This document shows positions 1 to 6,517 of a stretch of 12,306 nucleotides of DNA, in pieces. Numbering within the stretch: position 1 is the first letter of the stretch; each line of letters starts with the position of its first letter. This stretch comes from DALYLB01 sp046154695. GTDB taxonomy: Bacteria > Acidobacteriota > Blastocatellia > RBC074. The stretch spans positions 1 to 12,306 of the forward strand of contig JBJXFI010000004.1 of NCBI GenBank assembly GCA_046154695.1. Direction: 5' to 3'. Both the position numbers and the translations under genes were made by a program. A model generated the notes under the pieces. It searched no databases, was not told where the DNA came from, and worked only from the letters and a program-made list of their open reading frames with translations.

Positions 1-159
1 GCCGAGCTGGGGCTCGACGCTCCCTGGACAGTGCTGCCTGAAATTGACGACATGTGGATAGAAATCCGACGCCGAACCGCCGCCCGCGATCAACATTTTC
101 AGGAACCTTATGTCCGCCTACGACCTCACGCGAAAATCGCGTCCCGTGATCATCCGTGA
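1..159 (+). CDS. possible C-terminal end of an upstream gene (5' partial)
   Basis: Of the three forward frames only frame 1 is open from the left edge, giving about 52 residues before a TGA at 157-159. The other two frames stop within the first 60 bases. The peptide (start AELGLDAPWTVLPEIDDMW) looks protein-like, but I recognise no domain. If real, it overlaps the start of the GrpB gene by 50 bases in another frame, which is long for translational coupling, so the last part may simply be read-through of a degraded end. The GrpB start has its own AGGA, so it does not depend on this gene. Function unknown. Confidence 0.35.
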   Translation, partial: AELGLDAPWTVLPEIDDMWIEIRRRTAARDQHFQEPYVRLRPHAKIASRDHP

Positions 160-715
160 GTACGATCCGCACTGGCCGACCGAGTTCATCCAACTCGCCC
201 GGCGCATCCGCGGGCTGGTCGGCGCGACGGTCCTTCGCATCGACCACATCGGATCGACGGCCGTGCCCGGACTCGCCGCCAAAGACGTCCTCGACCTGCA
301 GCTCACGGTTGCGGACCTCGAGCGCGCAGGCGAAGCTACCGCTCCGCTCCACGCCGCGGGATTCCGCCAGGGCCGGGAATTCGTCTACGATGAATTCCGC
401 ACGCTCTCGCCGACCAACCCGCAACTGCGCAAGCTCTATCTGCGCGAACCCGAAGGCGAACGGCGCACGCACATCCATATCCGCGAAGCGGGGCGGTTCA
501 ATCAGCGCTACGCCCTGCTCTTTCGCGACTACCTGCGCGCTTCCGCCCCCGTCCGCGCGGAATATGAGCTGCTCAAACGCCGCGCCGCGCACCTCTTTCC
601 CGACAGTATCGACGGCTATCTCTATCTGAAAGACCCCGTCTTTCACATCCTCTACGAAGCCGCCTGCCTCTGGGCGGACGCCGTCGCCTGGACGCCGGAT
701 GACGAATGCCTCTGA
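110..715 (+). CDS. GrpB / UPF0157 family protein
   Basis: A 201-residue protein of the GrpB family (UPF0157), which has a nucleotidyltransferase-like fold. The family's reaction is not settled; some members are fused to dephospho-CoA kinase or to acetyltransferases. The sequence shows the family signature HIGSTAVPGLAAKDVLDLQ at residues 46-64, preceded by the usual N-terminal strand and YDPHWP at 18-23, and the second conserved block RRTHIHI at about 118-124. Length is slightly above the usual 170-180 residues because of extensions at both ends. The ATG at 110 is chosen because AGGA (101-104) lies five bases upstream. It overlaps the possible upstream reading frame, so transcription may come from outside the window. 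The family call is secure; substrate and role are unknown. Confidence 0.93.
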   Translation: MSAYDLTRKSRPVIIREYDPHWPTEFIQLARRIRGLVGATVLRIDHIGSTAVPGLAAKDVLDLQLTVADLERAGEATAPLHAAGFRQGREFVYDEFRTLSPTNPQLRKLYLREPEGERRTHIHIREAGRFNQRYALLFRDYLRASAPVRAEYELLKRRAAHLFPDSIDGYLYLKDPVFHILYEAACLWADAVAWTPDDECL

Positions 716-743
716 GATCCAAGCATAGCCTCGGAGAAGGGAT

Positions 744-922
744 CTCACGCAAAGGGGCAAAGACGCGAAAGAGAGCGCAACAAGAGAGTCCGGCATTCTT
801 CTTCGCGTCTTTTTCCGGGAAGACCCGGGGCCGATTTGATAGGCAGCAACTCAGATCGCAATCCAGGACGCGAAGAAAAAAGCGAAGCGCCTTCCCTTCG
901 CGTGTTCGCGTCTTCGCGTGAG
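744..922. repeat. intergenic palindromic repeat pair (REP/BIME-like)
   Basis: The gap between the GrpB and GNAT genes holds two imperfect hairpins. The outer ends are inverted: CTCACGCAAAGGGGCAAAG begins at 744 and the element closes with CGCGTGAG at 915-922. Inside, TTCTTCGCGTC (near 799-809) is the complement of GACGCGAAGAA (868-878). Arms built from CGCAAAG/GACGCGAAG motifs are a dispersed intergenic repeat that I recall from several environmental phyla. The short open frame across it (706-921) is the typical spurious translation of such a repeat. Confidence 0.6.
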
Positions 923-969
923 GCCGATCCACAGGCCCCTGGCCTGCGGAGTAACGAAAAAGCTCTCAA

Positions 970-1428
970 ATGAAACGAATTGAAATCGGAGACCTTGATC
1001 ATCCCGCGGTGCAGGCGCTGTTGCGCGAGCATCTGCGGAATATGTATGAGATCACGCCGCCGGAAAGCATGCACGCCCTGGATCTGGAGAAGCTGCGCGC
1101 GCCCGACATCACATTCTGGACGATCTGGGAAGACGATCTCCTGCTCGGCTGCGGCGCGCTCAAGGAGCTCGATCCGGGCCACGGCGAGGTCAAATCGATG
1201 CGCACGCCGAGCGCGCATCGCCGCAAAGGCGCCGGCCGCGCCATCCTCGCGCACATTATCGCCGTCGCCCGGGAACGCGGCTACGAACGCCTGAGCCTGG
1301 AGACCGGCTCGTCGGACGATTTCGCCCCCGCCCGGCGTCTCTATGAAAGCGTCCGTTTCACCGCCTGCGGGCCGTTCGGCGAGTACCGCGACGATCCCAA
1401 CAGCGCCTTTCTGACCCTGCGACTGTGA
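970..1428 (+). CDS. GNAT family N-acetyltransferase (YsnE-like)
   Basis: A 152-residue single-domain acetyltransferase of the GNAT superfamily, which moves an acetyl group from acetyl-CoA to an amine. The acetyl-CoA pyrophosphate loop (motif A) is RRKGAG at residues 84-89, following the strand GEVKSMRT (72-79). The later block LSLETGSSDDFAPARRLYE (about 108-126) and the ending PNSAFLTLRL match what I know of the YsnE-like branch, which acts on small molecules; the substrate here is unknown. The ATG at 970 gives the family's usual N-terminus. No good Shine-Dalgarno precedes it: the closest purine run, CGGAG at 947-951, is too far. Single-gene unit, with the repeat pair upstream and DNA alkylation repair gene downstream. 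Confidence 0.93.
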   Translation: MKRIEIGDLDHPAVQALLREHLRNMYEITPPESMHALDLEKLRAPDITFWTIWEDDLLLGCGALKELDPGHGEVKSMRTPSAHRRKGAGRAILAHIIAVARERGYERLSLETGSSDDFAPARRLYESVRFTACGPFGEYRDDPNSAFLTLRL

Positions 1429-1528
1429 GACGGAATCCGGGCGTGGTCGGCGCAAGGATGCGACAAGCAGAGATATTTTTTTCATGATCGAATCTCTTTC
1501 AGCAACTCTTTTTTCAGCCACAAGGCAC

Positions 1529-1557
1529 TTGACGACCGATCGCGCCGCAAATACCCT
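1529..1557 (+). promoter_or_regulatory. candidate sigma70-type promoter for the alkylation repair gene
   Basis: TTGACG (1529-1534) and TACCCT (1552-1557) are separated by 17 bases in the gap before the DNA alkylation repair gene. The -35 box is near consensus; the -10 box is weak. It is the only such pair I noticed in this 195-base gap. An AGGAG with an ATG at 1569 follows closely but opens the wrong frame. Confidence 0.3.
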
Positions 1558-1623
1558 CGTGCAGGAGAATGACGATCCACCCGCGGCGGCGCGAAGGAAG
1601 ATCCCCCCACAAGAGATGCGGAA

Positions 1624-2295
1624 ATGACGCTCAAGGAAACACTCAAGCAACTCGAATCTCTCGGCAACGAGAAGGTGCGCGCGCAGAACATCAGGAACGG
1701 CGCGGGCGAGAACCAGTTCGGCGTAAGGCTCGGCGACATCCGCAAGCTGGCGGCGAAGATCAAGACCGACCAGGAACTGGCCCTCGCTCTCTGGGAGACC
1801 GGGAATCTCGACGCGCGGCTGCTGGCGATCCTGGTGATGAAGCCAATGAACCTCACGGCCGGCGAGACGGATCGGATGGTTCGGTCCGCGAACGTTGCGC
1901 AGCTCGCGGACTGGCTCAACGCCTATATCGTCCGGAATCACCCGGAGAAGGAGGCGCTTCGTCAACAATGGATGGCAACCGATCACTCGTGGGCGGCCCG
2001 CGCAGGATGGAGCCTGACCTCCGAACGGATCGGGAAGCGCCCCGACGGGCTCGACCTGCCGGCGATTCTGGATCGCATCGAAGCCGAGATGCCAAACGCC
2101 CCGCCGGAAACGCAATGGACGATGAACTACTGTCTCGCCGGAATCGGCATTCACTTCCCCAAACATCGCAAACGCGCCATCGCCCTTGGAGAAGCGCTGG
2201 GCGTGTACCGCGACTATCCCGTTTCCAAGGGATGCACCTCCCCCTTCGCCCCCATCTGGATCAACGAGATGGTGCGACGACAAACCGGAGAATAG
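1624..2295 (+). CDS. DNA alkylation repair protein, AlkD-like HEAT-repeat family
   Basis: A 223-residue, largely helical protein of the DNA alkylation repair family (AlkC/AlkD-like HEAT repeats). Studied AlkD proteins excise positively charged 3- and 7-alkylpurines without flipping the base. Markers here are the N-terminal GAGENQFGVRLGDIRKLA (26-43), DARLLAILVMKP (63-74), the WxxRxGWSL-like block AARAGWSL (124-131) and the conserved C-terminus GCTSPFAPIWINEMVRRQ (203-220). Those blocks point to a subfamily common in environmental bacteria. I could not confidently place the Trp/Asp catalytic pair of AlkD: W97 is followed by Tyr rather than Asp four residues later, so activity is uncertain. The ATG at 1624 matches the family start, with only a weak AGAG upstream. 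It converges with the minus-strand gene at 2367. Confidence 0.9.
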   Translation: MTLKETLKQLESLGNEKVRAQNIRNGAGENQFGVRLGDIRKLAAKIKTDQELALALWETGNLDARLLAILVMKPMNLTAGETDRMVRSANVAQLADWLNAYIVRNHPEKEALRQQWMATDHSWAARAGWSLTSERIGKRPDGLDLPAILDRIEAEMPNAPPETQWTMNYCLAGIGIHFPKHRKRAIALGEALGVYRDYPVSKGCTSPFAPIWINEMVRRQTGE

Positions 2296-2366
2296 TGCAA
2301 GTCGAGCTCGACATCACGCAGGAGCACGAAACCTATATGGGGGAACGTTGACATCATCGTGATTCC

Positions 2367-3332
2367 TTATTTGTTTTGGATCGCCTTGGACGCGGCCATG
2401 TGCCAGCCAGGGTTGACCCATGCGCCGTCGCGGTGCACAAAGATTTCCGTTGCGTGTCCAGTGCTGGTGTGGCGCTCGCCCTGCTTATCCTCCAATTCGT
2501 ACAAATATGTCGTGTAAATGATCGCCGTGTTGCCATAAACCTGCATTTCGGTCATGGGAAACATAAGCCGCCGCAGCTTCGCGCCGCTTTGGGCGAGGTC
2601 TCTCGCCGATTGCAGAATGTCCGCCTGTCGCACGAACGGCTTTTCCCGCGAGTCTTCCAGGACGATGGTGTCCGCCGGAACCAGTTTCTCCAACGTCGCT
2701 TGATCGTTCGTGAAGTATGCGCGCCAGACGGCTTCGCGGGCGGTCAGGATTTGCTCGCGTAATTGAGGCGTGAGGGGAAAAGGCTTCGTCATCTGCTCCT
2801 GCCGCCATTCGGGGTCAACAACCGTATGCGACGCGACCTGAGTCCAACTGCCTTTGCGTTTGGCGTACACGTCCATGATGCGAAAGCGCCGCAGCGTGAC
2901 GGTTGTGTTGTCGATGTCTCGCTCAAAGCCGCCGAGGAAGTTGGCGACGGCCAGCTCCGGGCTGTAAAAGTGCACGTCGAAATCGTTGATGCGATATCGC
3001 GTGCCTGGCGGGTAGTATGGCGTGCGTTCAGGCGCATTGGCCGGGCGCGGCCATACGATGCCATTGGCGCGCATGTATTCATCAATGCCTTTGATCGGCG
3101 TGCGCGAGCCATCCAGCAGCCCGCGCCAATCCTCGGAATGCGTGGCGTGAATCTTCCCGATGTCGCCGTCAATGAACGCCTGAAAGATGCTTTCGATATG
3201 CGCGCGAATCGCCGCCGCGTCTTTGGCTCGACTGTCCTGCGCTGTCATCATTGCCTCGTTCGCAATAATGCGGGACGGAACAGAACCGGGCAGAAAGAAC
3301 CATAGCAATGCCAGAATGAGTTGTGGAATCAT
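2367..3332 (-). CDS. secreted protein with two NTF2/SnoaL-like (DUF4440-type) domains
   Basis: A 321-residue protein with a signal peptide: MIPQLILALLWFF is a clear hydrophobic core, with cleavage likely within about the first 27 residues. Two NTF2-like alpha+beta cone domains follow, at about 36-172 and 191-312. Each starts with a helix leading into an 'F..GD/ND...L' turn (FIDGDIGKIHATHSEDWRG; YFTNDQATLEKLVPAD) and ends in strands with a 'W..ASH' or 'W.NPGWHMA' motif. NTF2-like domains bind small molecules or act as isomerases or hydrolases; tandem exported copies are usually of unknown function. The open frame extends 12 codons upstream, but the ATG at 3332 is chosen because GGAGG sits eight bases before it and it places the signal peptide at the N-terminus. 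It stands alone on the minus strand. Confidence 0.87.
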   Translation of the reverse strand: MIPQLILALLWFFLPGSVPSRIIANEAMMTAQDSRAKDAAAIRAHIESIFQAFIDGDIGKIHATHSEDWRGLLDGSRTPIKGIDEYMRANGIVWPRPANAPERTPYYPPGTRYRINDFDVHFYSPELAVANFLGGFERDIDNTTVTLRRFRIMDVYAKRKGSWTQVASHTVVDPEWRQEQMTKPFPLTPQLREQILTAREAVWRAYFTNDQATLEKLVPADTIVLEDSREKPFVRQADILQSARDLAQSGAKLRRLMFPMTEMQVYGNTAIIYTTYLYELEDKQGERHTSTGHATEIFVHRDGAWVNPGWHMAASKAIQNK

Positions 3333-3340
3333 TGTTAAAG

Positions 3341-3345
3341 CCTCC
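3341..3345 (-). promoter_or_regulatory. ribosome-binding site deciding the NTF2-like gene start
   Basis: On the minus strand GGAGG lies eight bases before the ATG at 3330-3332. The two in-frame ATGs further upstream have no such site, so the shorter protein starting directly with its signal peptide is preferred. Confidence 0.75.
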
Positions 3346-3439
3346 ATACATTGATCGGGATGACGCAACCGTATGCCACGGAGCGTTGCTCATCGTTTCA
3401 GCCATGTTGAAATGAAGAGTGGCAACCTCGGGTTCATCA

Positions 3440-3463
3440 TGACCGAAACGATCGATTCGGTCA
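3440..3463. repeat. perfect 8-bp inverted repeat
   Basis: TGACCGAA (3440-3447) and TTCGGTCA (3456-3463) are exact complements around an eight-base centre, ACGATCGA, which is itself nearly self-complementary. No T-run follows, so it is not a standard terminator. It could be an operator or part of a degraded repeat. Confidence 0.5.
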
Positions 3464-3510
3464 CGGTTGCGCGCGACATCGAGATCGGCAACGTTCGGAC
3501 GATCGGGATC

Positions 3511-3550
3511 GACAGGATTCACAGGATGTTTCAGGATGAACAGGAGTATC
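3511..3550. repeat. short degenerate 'ACAGGAT' repeat cluster
   Basis: The motif CAGGAT or CAGGAG recurs four times in about 40 bases: GACAGGATTC, ACAGGATG, TTTCAGGATG, AACAGGAG. I recall this type ('ACAGGATTTACAGGAT') as a dispersed intergenic repeat in many unrelated bacteria. It lies midway between two divergent genes. Confidence 0.5.
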
Positions 3551-3692
3551 TGTTGACGGATCATCCCGAACGGCTCCCGCTCCGATCTCTCGGCCAAAGC
3601 CCCCGAAGAAATCGACGATCATGAACTCGACCATGATGCAGCAACGAAGTTTTTGGCCGATAATCCAACCCGAATCTTCAATCCGACACAAT

Positions 3693-3698
3693 GGAGGG
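3693..3698 (+). promoter_or_regulatory. ribosome-binding site deciding the DinB-family start
   Basis: GGAGGG ends four bases before the ATG at 3703. The ATG at 3691 overlaps this site and would put it inside the gene, so the start at 3703 is preferred. Confidence 0.75.
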
Positions 3699-3702
3699 AC
3701 AA

Positions 3703-4167
3703 ATGCAGACCGAAGCAACCCGACTTGCGGAGCAACTGAGAACGGCCATGGAGGGCGACGCCTGGCACGGCGACGCCCTTCTCCAAGTCCTCGCGGGCGT
3801 CACCGCCGAACAGGCCGCCGCCCATCCGATCCCCGGCGCCCACAGCATCTGGGAACTCGCGCTGCATCTGCGCGGGACCTACGGCCTCGTTCTCCGCCGT
3901 CTCGCCGGCGACGACAGACAATTGTCGCTCGACGAAGACTGGCCGATCATCCCGGCCTCCAGCGCCGAAAATTGGGCCCAGGCTCTTGGCGAACTCAAGC
4001 GTTTGAACGACGAACTCCGACAGGCCGTCCTGCGCTTCCCCGCCGACCGTCTCGACGAGCCGCTCGTCCCCGAGCCCGCCTACACAGCCTATACGCAGTT
4101 CATAGGCATCACCCAGCACAACCTCTATCACGCCGGCCAGATCGCCATTTTGCGGAAGGCCTTATAG
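3703..4167 (+). CDS. DinB-fold (four-helix, metal-binding) family protein
   Basis: A 154-residue protein of the DinB/YfiT-like superfamily: four-helix bundles that bind a divalent metal through three histidines. Members include thiol S-transferases (for example bacillithiol-dependent) and maleylpyruvate isomerase-like enzymes; most are uncharacterised. The sequence shows the first-ligand helix HSIWELALHL (47-56, ligand probably H55) and the C-terminal HxxxH helix HNLYHAGQIAIL (139-150, H139 and H143), so the triad looks intact. TxEQAAAHPIPGAHSIWEL is the usual lead-in. Length is typical. Start chosen from GGAGGG at 3693-3698. It ends with TAG, which matters because TAG appears inside two pseudogenes nearby. 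Thiol cofactor and substrate are unknown. Confidence 0.88.
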   Translation: MQTEATRLAEQLRTAMEGDAWHGDALLQVLAGVTAEQAAAHPIPGAHSIWELALHLRGTYGLVLRRLAGDDRQLSLDEDWPIIPASSAENWAQALGELKRLNDELRQAVLRFPADRLDEPLVPEPAYTAYTQFIGITQHNLYHAGQIAILRKAL

Positions 4168-4204
4168 CGCTTTGCAAATGAATGCGATCCGGCCCCGCAC
4201 GTGT

Positions 4205-4223
4205 CGCGAGTTTCCAACTCGCG
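4205..4223. repeat. GC-rich hairpin, 8-bp stem
   Basis: CGCGAGTT (4205-4212) and AACTCGCG (4216-4223) are exact complements around a three-base loop, about 40 bases after the DinB-family stop. No T-run follows. The composition resembles dispersed 'GCGAGTT-AACTCGC' intergenic hairpins; a factor-independent terminator is unlikely. Confidence 0.5.
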
Positions 4224-4248
4224 GCGGTTTGCGTACCCAAGTTGATAA

Positions 4249-4386
4249 ACTCACGGCAAGCGCGATCGGAGCCGCACGCGCCCTCGCGTCCGCCCTTATG
4301 ACCTTGCCAACAATCTCTCAGATAAAGAAACGACGATCGCCCTGACCGAGGGACAATACCAGCCTCTCTTCACGCTGCCCGCGTAA
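4249..4386 (+). pseudogene. possible remnant of a gene's C-terminal end
   Basis: Between the DinB and second GNAT genes one frame is open from 4249 to a TAA at 4384-4386. Its last 30 or so codons (from about 4297) give a protein-like tail, including YDLANNLSDKETTIALTEGQ and ending in LFTLPA, with codon choice like the neighbouring genes. There is no start codon or ribosome-binding site, so if genuine it is the stump of a deleted gene. I do not recognise the family. Confidence 0.25.
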
Positions 4387-4402
4387 GTTACGGCAACCGT
4401 TG

Positions 4403-4408
4403 AAAAGG
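4403..4408 (+). promoter_or_regulatory. ribosome-binding site deciding the second GNAT start
   Basis: AAAAGG precedes the ATG at 4415 by six bases. The alternative TTG (4400) and ATG (4409) overlap or touch this site, so 4415 is preferred. Confidence 0.55.
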
Positions 4409-4414
4409 ATGTCT

Positions 4415-4843
4415 ATGACCACATACAAGCTCTCGATCGAAGACGCGCCCCGGGCCGAGGATGTTCAGCTCCTCGGGCAGGGACTGACCGCCCATGCCCT
4501 TCCCCATACGAAGGTCCCGGGCTTTCGTCCCATCGGCGTCTTTCTTCGCGACGAGCAGAACCGCATCGTCGGCGGCGTCTGGGGCTACATCAACTGGAAC
4601 TGGCTCTCCATCGGCCTCGTCTGGACCGACGACGCCCTCCGCGGCCAAGGCTACGGCCGCCGGCTGATCGAGACCCTCGAACGCGTCGCCCGCGAACGCG
4701 GCTGCCGCTACGCCCACCTCGACACCTTCAGCTATCAGGCCCGGCCTTTTTATGAACACCTGGGCTACGAACTCTTCGGCACGCTCGACGACTATCCCCC
4801 CGGCCACCAGCGATTCTTTCTGAAAAAGAAGCTGGCCGACTAA
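4415..4843 (+). CDS. GNAT family N-acetyltransferase
   Basis: A 142-residue single-domain GNAT acetyltransferase using acetyl-CoA. Motif A is complete: the strand LSIGLVWTDDALRGQGYGRRLI (64-85) contains the pyrophosphate loop RGQGYG at 76-81. The following helix ETLERVARERGC and the strand YAHLDTFSYQARPFYEHLGYEL (99-120) give the C-terminal half, with the GNAT 'A..FYe.lGf' motif. The closing PPGHQRFFLKKKL matches a widespread GNAT subgroup of unknown substrate. It is a different branch from the GNAT at 970-1428. The ATG at 4415 is chosen from AAAAGG at 4403-4408. It follows a gene remnant and is followed by 126 bases of non-coding DNA. Confidence 0.92.
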   Translation: MTTYKLSIEDAPRAEDVQLLGQGLTAHALPHTKVPGFRPIGVFLRDEQNRIVGGVWGYINWNWLSIGLVWTDDALRGQGYGRRLIETLERVARERGCRYAHLDTFSYQARPFYEHLGYELFGTLDDYPPGHQRFFLKKKLAD

Positions 4844-4969
4844 CGCCGCACGCGACGGATGCAAACGCCGCACTTCATCGACAGCCGCCGCTGCCGTGAA
4901 GCGGACCTTGATCATCGTTTCGGCCATCCATCGGCCGTGCACGTCCATTAAAAGATTCCCCGATGCTAT

Positions 4970-5560
4970 ATGCACATTGCGTTTCAGACACTCCGCTCTT
5001 CCGCGCTCCTGGGGCTCGCATTCATTCTCCCGCTGATGATCATGCAGCTCGTCAACAGGCGTCATAACAACGAAGACTTTCCCGGCATGCTGTTTTTCGG
5101 CCTGTGGCTCGGTCCGTTCGCGATCGGCCTGTTCCTGTTGCCGATCGCGCGAGCGAGGCGGATGGTGGAGCGGGGTGGTTCGAATCTCGATTCGGCGAAG
5201 GGTGCCACGCTCTTCACGAAACCATTATCGGCGGCGGTGATCAGCATGGCCCTGTTGCTGTTCCCGCTCGTGCGCGTGTTGCCGGGCGTCCTGGGATGGG
5301 AGTTGCCGGAGTGGCTGCTCAACGGAGCGGAGTCCCTACCGGGGCAGATCCTTTCGTTTTGTCTCGGTTTGTTTCCGATAGCGGCCGGAGTCCTGGCCGG
5401 CGGGCCGATCGTCAACACGCTGCGGGCCGGCGGCAGCCTGTTTGCGCATCCCCTCCATCTCGTCATCGTGATCGCGCTTTCGTTTCTCTTCGCGACAGGC
5501 CTCGTCTTCCTCGTGATGGATCAGTGGCCATGTTTTATGGGCGTGCCCAACTGCGACTAA
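4970..5560 (+). CDS. hypothetical membrane protein, about five transmembrane helices
   Basis: A 196-residue protein of unknown function. Hydrophobic segments fall at about residues 9-28, 38-62, 86-108, 124-147 and 162-183. A positively charged stretch (61-69, ARARRMVER) follows the second and should be cytoplasmic. The N-terminus (RSSALLGLAFILPLMIMQLVNR, 9-30, preceding an 'NNEDFP' turn) and the C-terminus DQWPCFMGVPNCD (184-196), with two cysteines, resemble a small hypothetical family I recall from environmental bacteria; normally the two ends are closer together, so helices 3-4 may be an insertion. The ATG at 4970 has only a weak upstream purine signal. No partner gene is visible. Confidence 0.75.
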   Translation: MHIAFQTLRSSALLGLAFILPLMIMQLVNRRHNNEDFPGMLFFGLWLGPFAIGLFLLPIARARRMVERGGSNLDSAKGATLFTKPLSAAVISMALLLFPLVRVLPGVLGWELPEWLLNGAESLPGQILSFCLGLFPIAAGVLAGGPIVNTLRAGGSLFAHPLHLVIVIALSFLFATGLVFLVMDQWPCFMGVPNCD

Positions 5561-5565
5561 GCTCG

Positions 5566-5733
5566 ACTTTATCCATTTGACGTAAGCCAAGTGGCTTTAT
5601 CTGTAAACTCATTGTTCTCAGTGATCGACTTTTCAAATGTCAAACCTTTCAGAGTGATGTTTAAAAAGTTGGATATTACAAACAAAGGACTTATTAAACA
5701 GGCACGTTTCGTCCGCGAAAAATGGATAAAAGT
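5566..5733. repeat. AT-rich element with inverted ends, MITE-like
   Basis: ACTTTATCCATTT at 5566-5578 is matched in inverse orientation by AAATGGATAAAAGT at 5720-5733, differing by one inserted A. The 140 bases between are much richer in A and T than the sequences on either side and encode nothing convincing. The element begins six bases after the membrane-protein stop and ends just where the adjacent IS5 transposase loses homology, so it may be a small non-autonomous transposon that helped truncate that gene, or a leftover of other foreign DNA. I see no clear target duplication. Confidence 0.4.
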
Positions 5734-5740
5734 AAGCGAC

Positions 5741-6517
5741 TTCGACCACCCAACACCGGGCTTTATTGCCTGGCTCCCGTTTGACCTGTTTCTTGCTCTT
5801 CCAGTTACTCTGCTTCTTGCCTTTCTTGCCTTTCTTCTCTACCTCGGTTGGTGCGGGGCGATGCAAGGTATATCCGTGTTCCTTCGCCCGCTTTTCACTC
5901 AGCTCTCCCTTGTAGCCATTATCCAAACATAAATGCTATGGGTCCGTTTCACTCGGTTCAGGGCGATCAACGGGAATTGAGTCGAGGGTCGGTCCGAGGA
6001 GGGGCGAATCGTGGCGATTCTCTCCACTCGCGACGATTCCAATCGGTGCGCCGCGCCCATCCACCAACAGATTCCGTTTGGTTCCGCTCTTCCCACGATC
6101 CGTTGGATTGGGGCCAGTCGCACCGCCACCGAGCGGAGCTTTGTTCATCGCGCCGTCGGCCGCCTGCCATTCCCACTCGAGGCCTTGTGTCTCGTCATAC
6201 TCCAGCAGTCCGGCTTTCCATATCTTCTTAAAGATTCCACGGCGCGTCCAATGCTGAAAATATCGATGCAGGGCCTTGCCTGAACCAAACTCTTTGGGCG
6301 CGGCATTCCACTGGCAACCAGTCCGCAGCACATAGAGAATGCCTGCCATGATCTTGCGTTGTTCGGCAGGAGGGCGCCCCCCAACGTTGCGTCGCTTCTT
6401 CCCACGCCCTCGGAAGCGAGATTTGGGTTTGGGTAACAAAGGTTCGATCTTCTCCCAGAGTTCGTCTGAAAGTTCCCAACTCTGGACATCTTTCCGCGTA
6501 GACTTCTCTTCCACCAT
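5741..6517 (-). pseudogene. IS5-family transposase, broken by an in-frame TAG and 3' truncation
   Basis: Read on the minus strand from the ATG at 6517 (GGAGG at 6527-6531), this encodes an IS5-family DDE transposase. Visible blocks are the N-terminal helix-turn-helix region (LSDELWEKIEPLLPKP), GGRPPAEQRKIMAGILYVLRTGCQW, the first catalytic Asp in AADGAMNKAPLGGG, TGPNPTDRGKSGTKRNLLVDGRG with the second Asp, and HDSPLL. At 5936-5938 a TAG falls between ETDP and HLCLDNGY, where relatives usually read through (often Gln). Past it the frame continues in register to GNKARCWVVE, whose Glu (5741-5743) is the third catalytic residue. The following 35-40 residues expected in the family are missing and the sequence changes abruptly to the AT-rich element. 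It is therefore inactive. Confidence 0.88.

Larger units (their letters stand above)
3333..3702. other. 370-base gap without a gene; carries repeats and hairpins
   Basis: No reading frame here looks like a protein. It contains the start signals of the minus-strand NTF2-like gene at its left edge, a perfect hairpin at 3440-3463, a cluster of CAGGAT-type repeats at 3511-3550, and the DinB ribosome-binding site at its right edge. The short frame 3373-3624 runs through the repeat and is judged spurious. Confidence 0.6.

Noticed and set aside
706..921. 71-codon frame after the GrpB gene
   Set aside because: It is the translation of the palindromic repeat (ISRKGAKTRKRA...), a known kind of false gene.
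745..2283. 512-codon open frame on the minus strand
   Set aside because: It runs antisense through a clear GNAT and a clear alkylation repair gene and through the repeat pair; its translation shows no domain. GC-rich antisense frames are often open by chance.
2301..2312. 12-base palindrome GTCGAGCTCGAC between convergent genes
   Set aside because: No loop and no T-run, so it does not make a sensible terminator; a palindrome of this size is not rare in GC-rich DNA.
1569..2351. 260-codon plus-strand frame with a nearby AGGAG
   Set aside because: It overlaps the alkylation repair gene in another frame and gives an Arg/Pro-rich low-complexity translation typical of a shadow frame.
3373..3624. 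83-codon frame between the NTF2-like and DinB genes
   Set aside because: It passes through the CAGGAT repeat cluster and has no ribosome-binding site or recognisable domain.
4868..4937. small hairpins between the second GNAT and the membrane protein
   Set aside because: Stems of about five pairs (CTTCA/TGAAG, CGGCC/GGCCG) with no T-tract; not enough to call a terminator.
5591..5932. 113-codon plus-strand frame with a hydrophobic stretch
   Set aside because: Its first half is the AT-rich inverted-end segment and its second half is antisense to the IS5 transposase remnant, so it is a chimera of two unrelated pieces.
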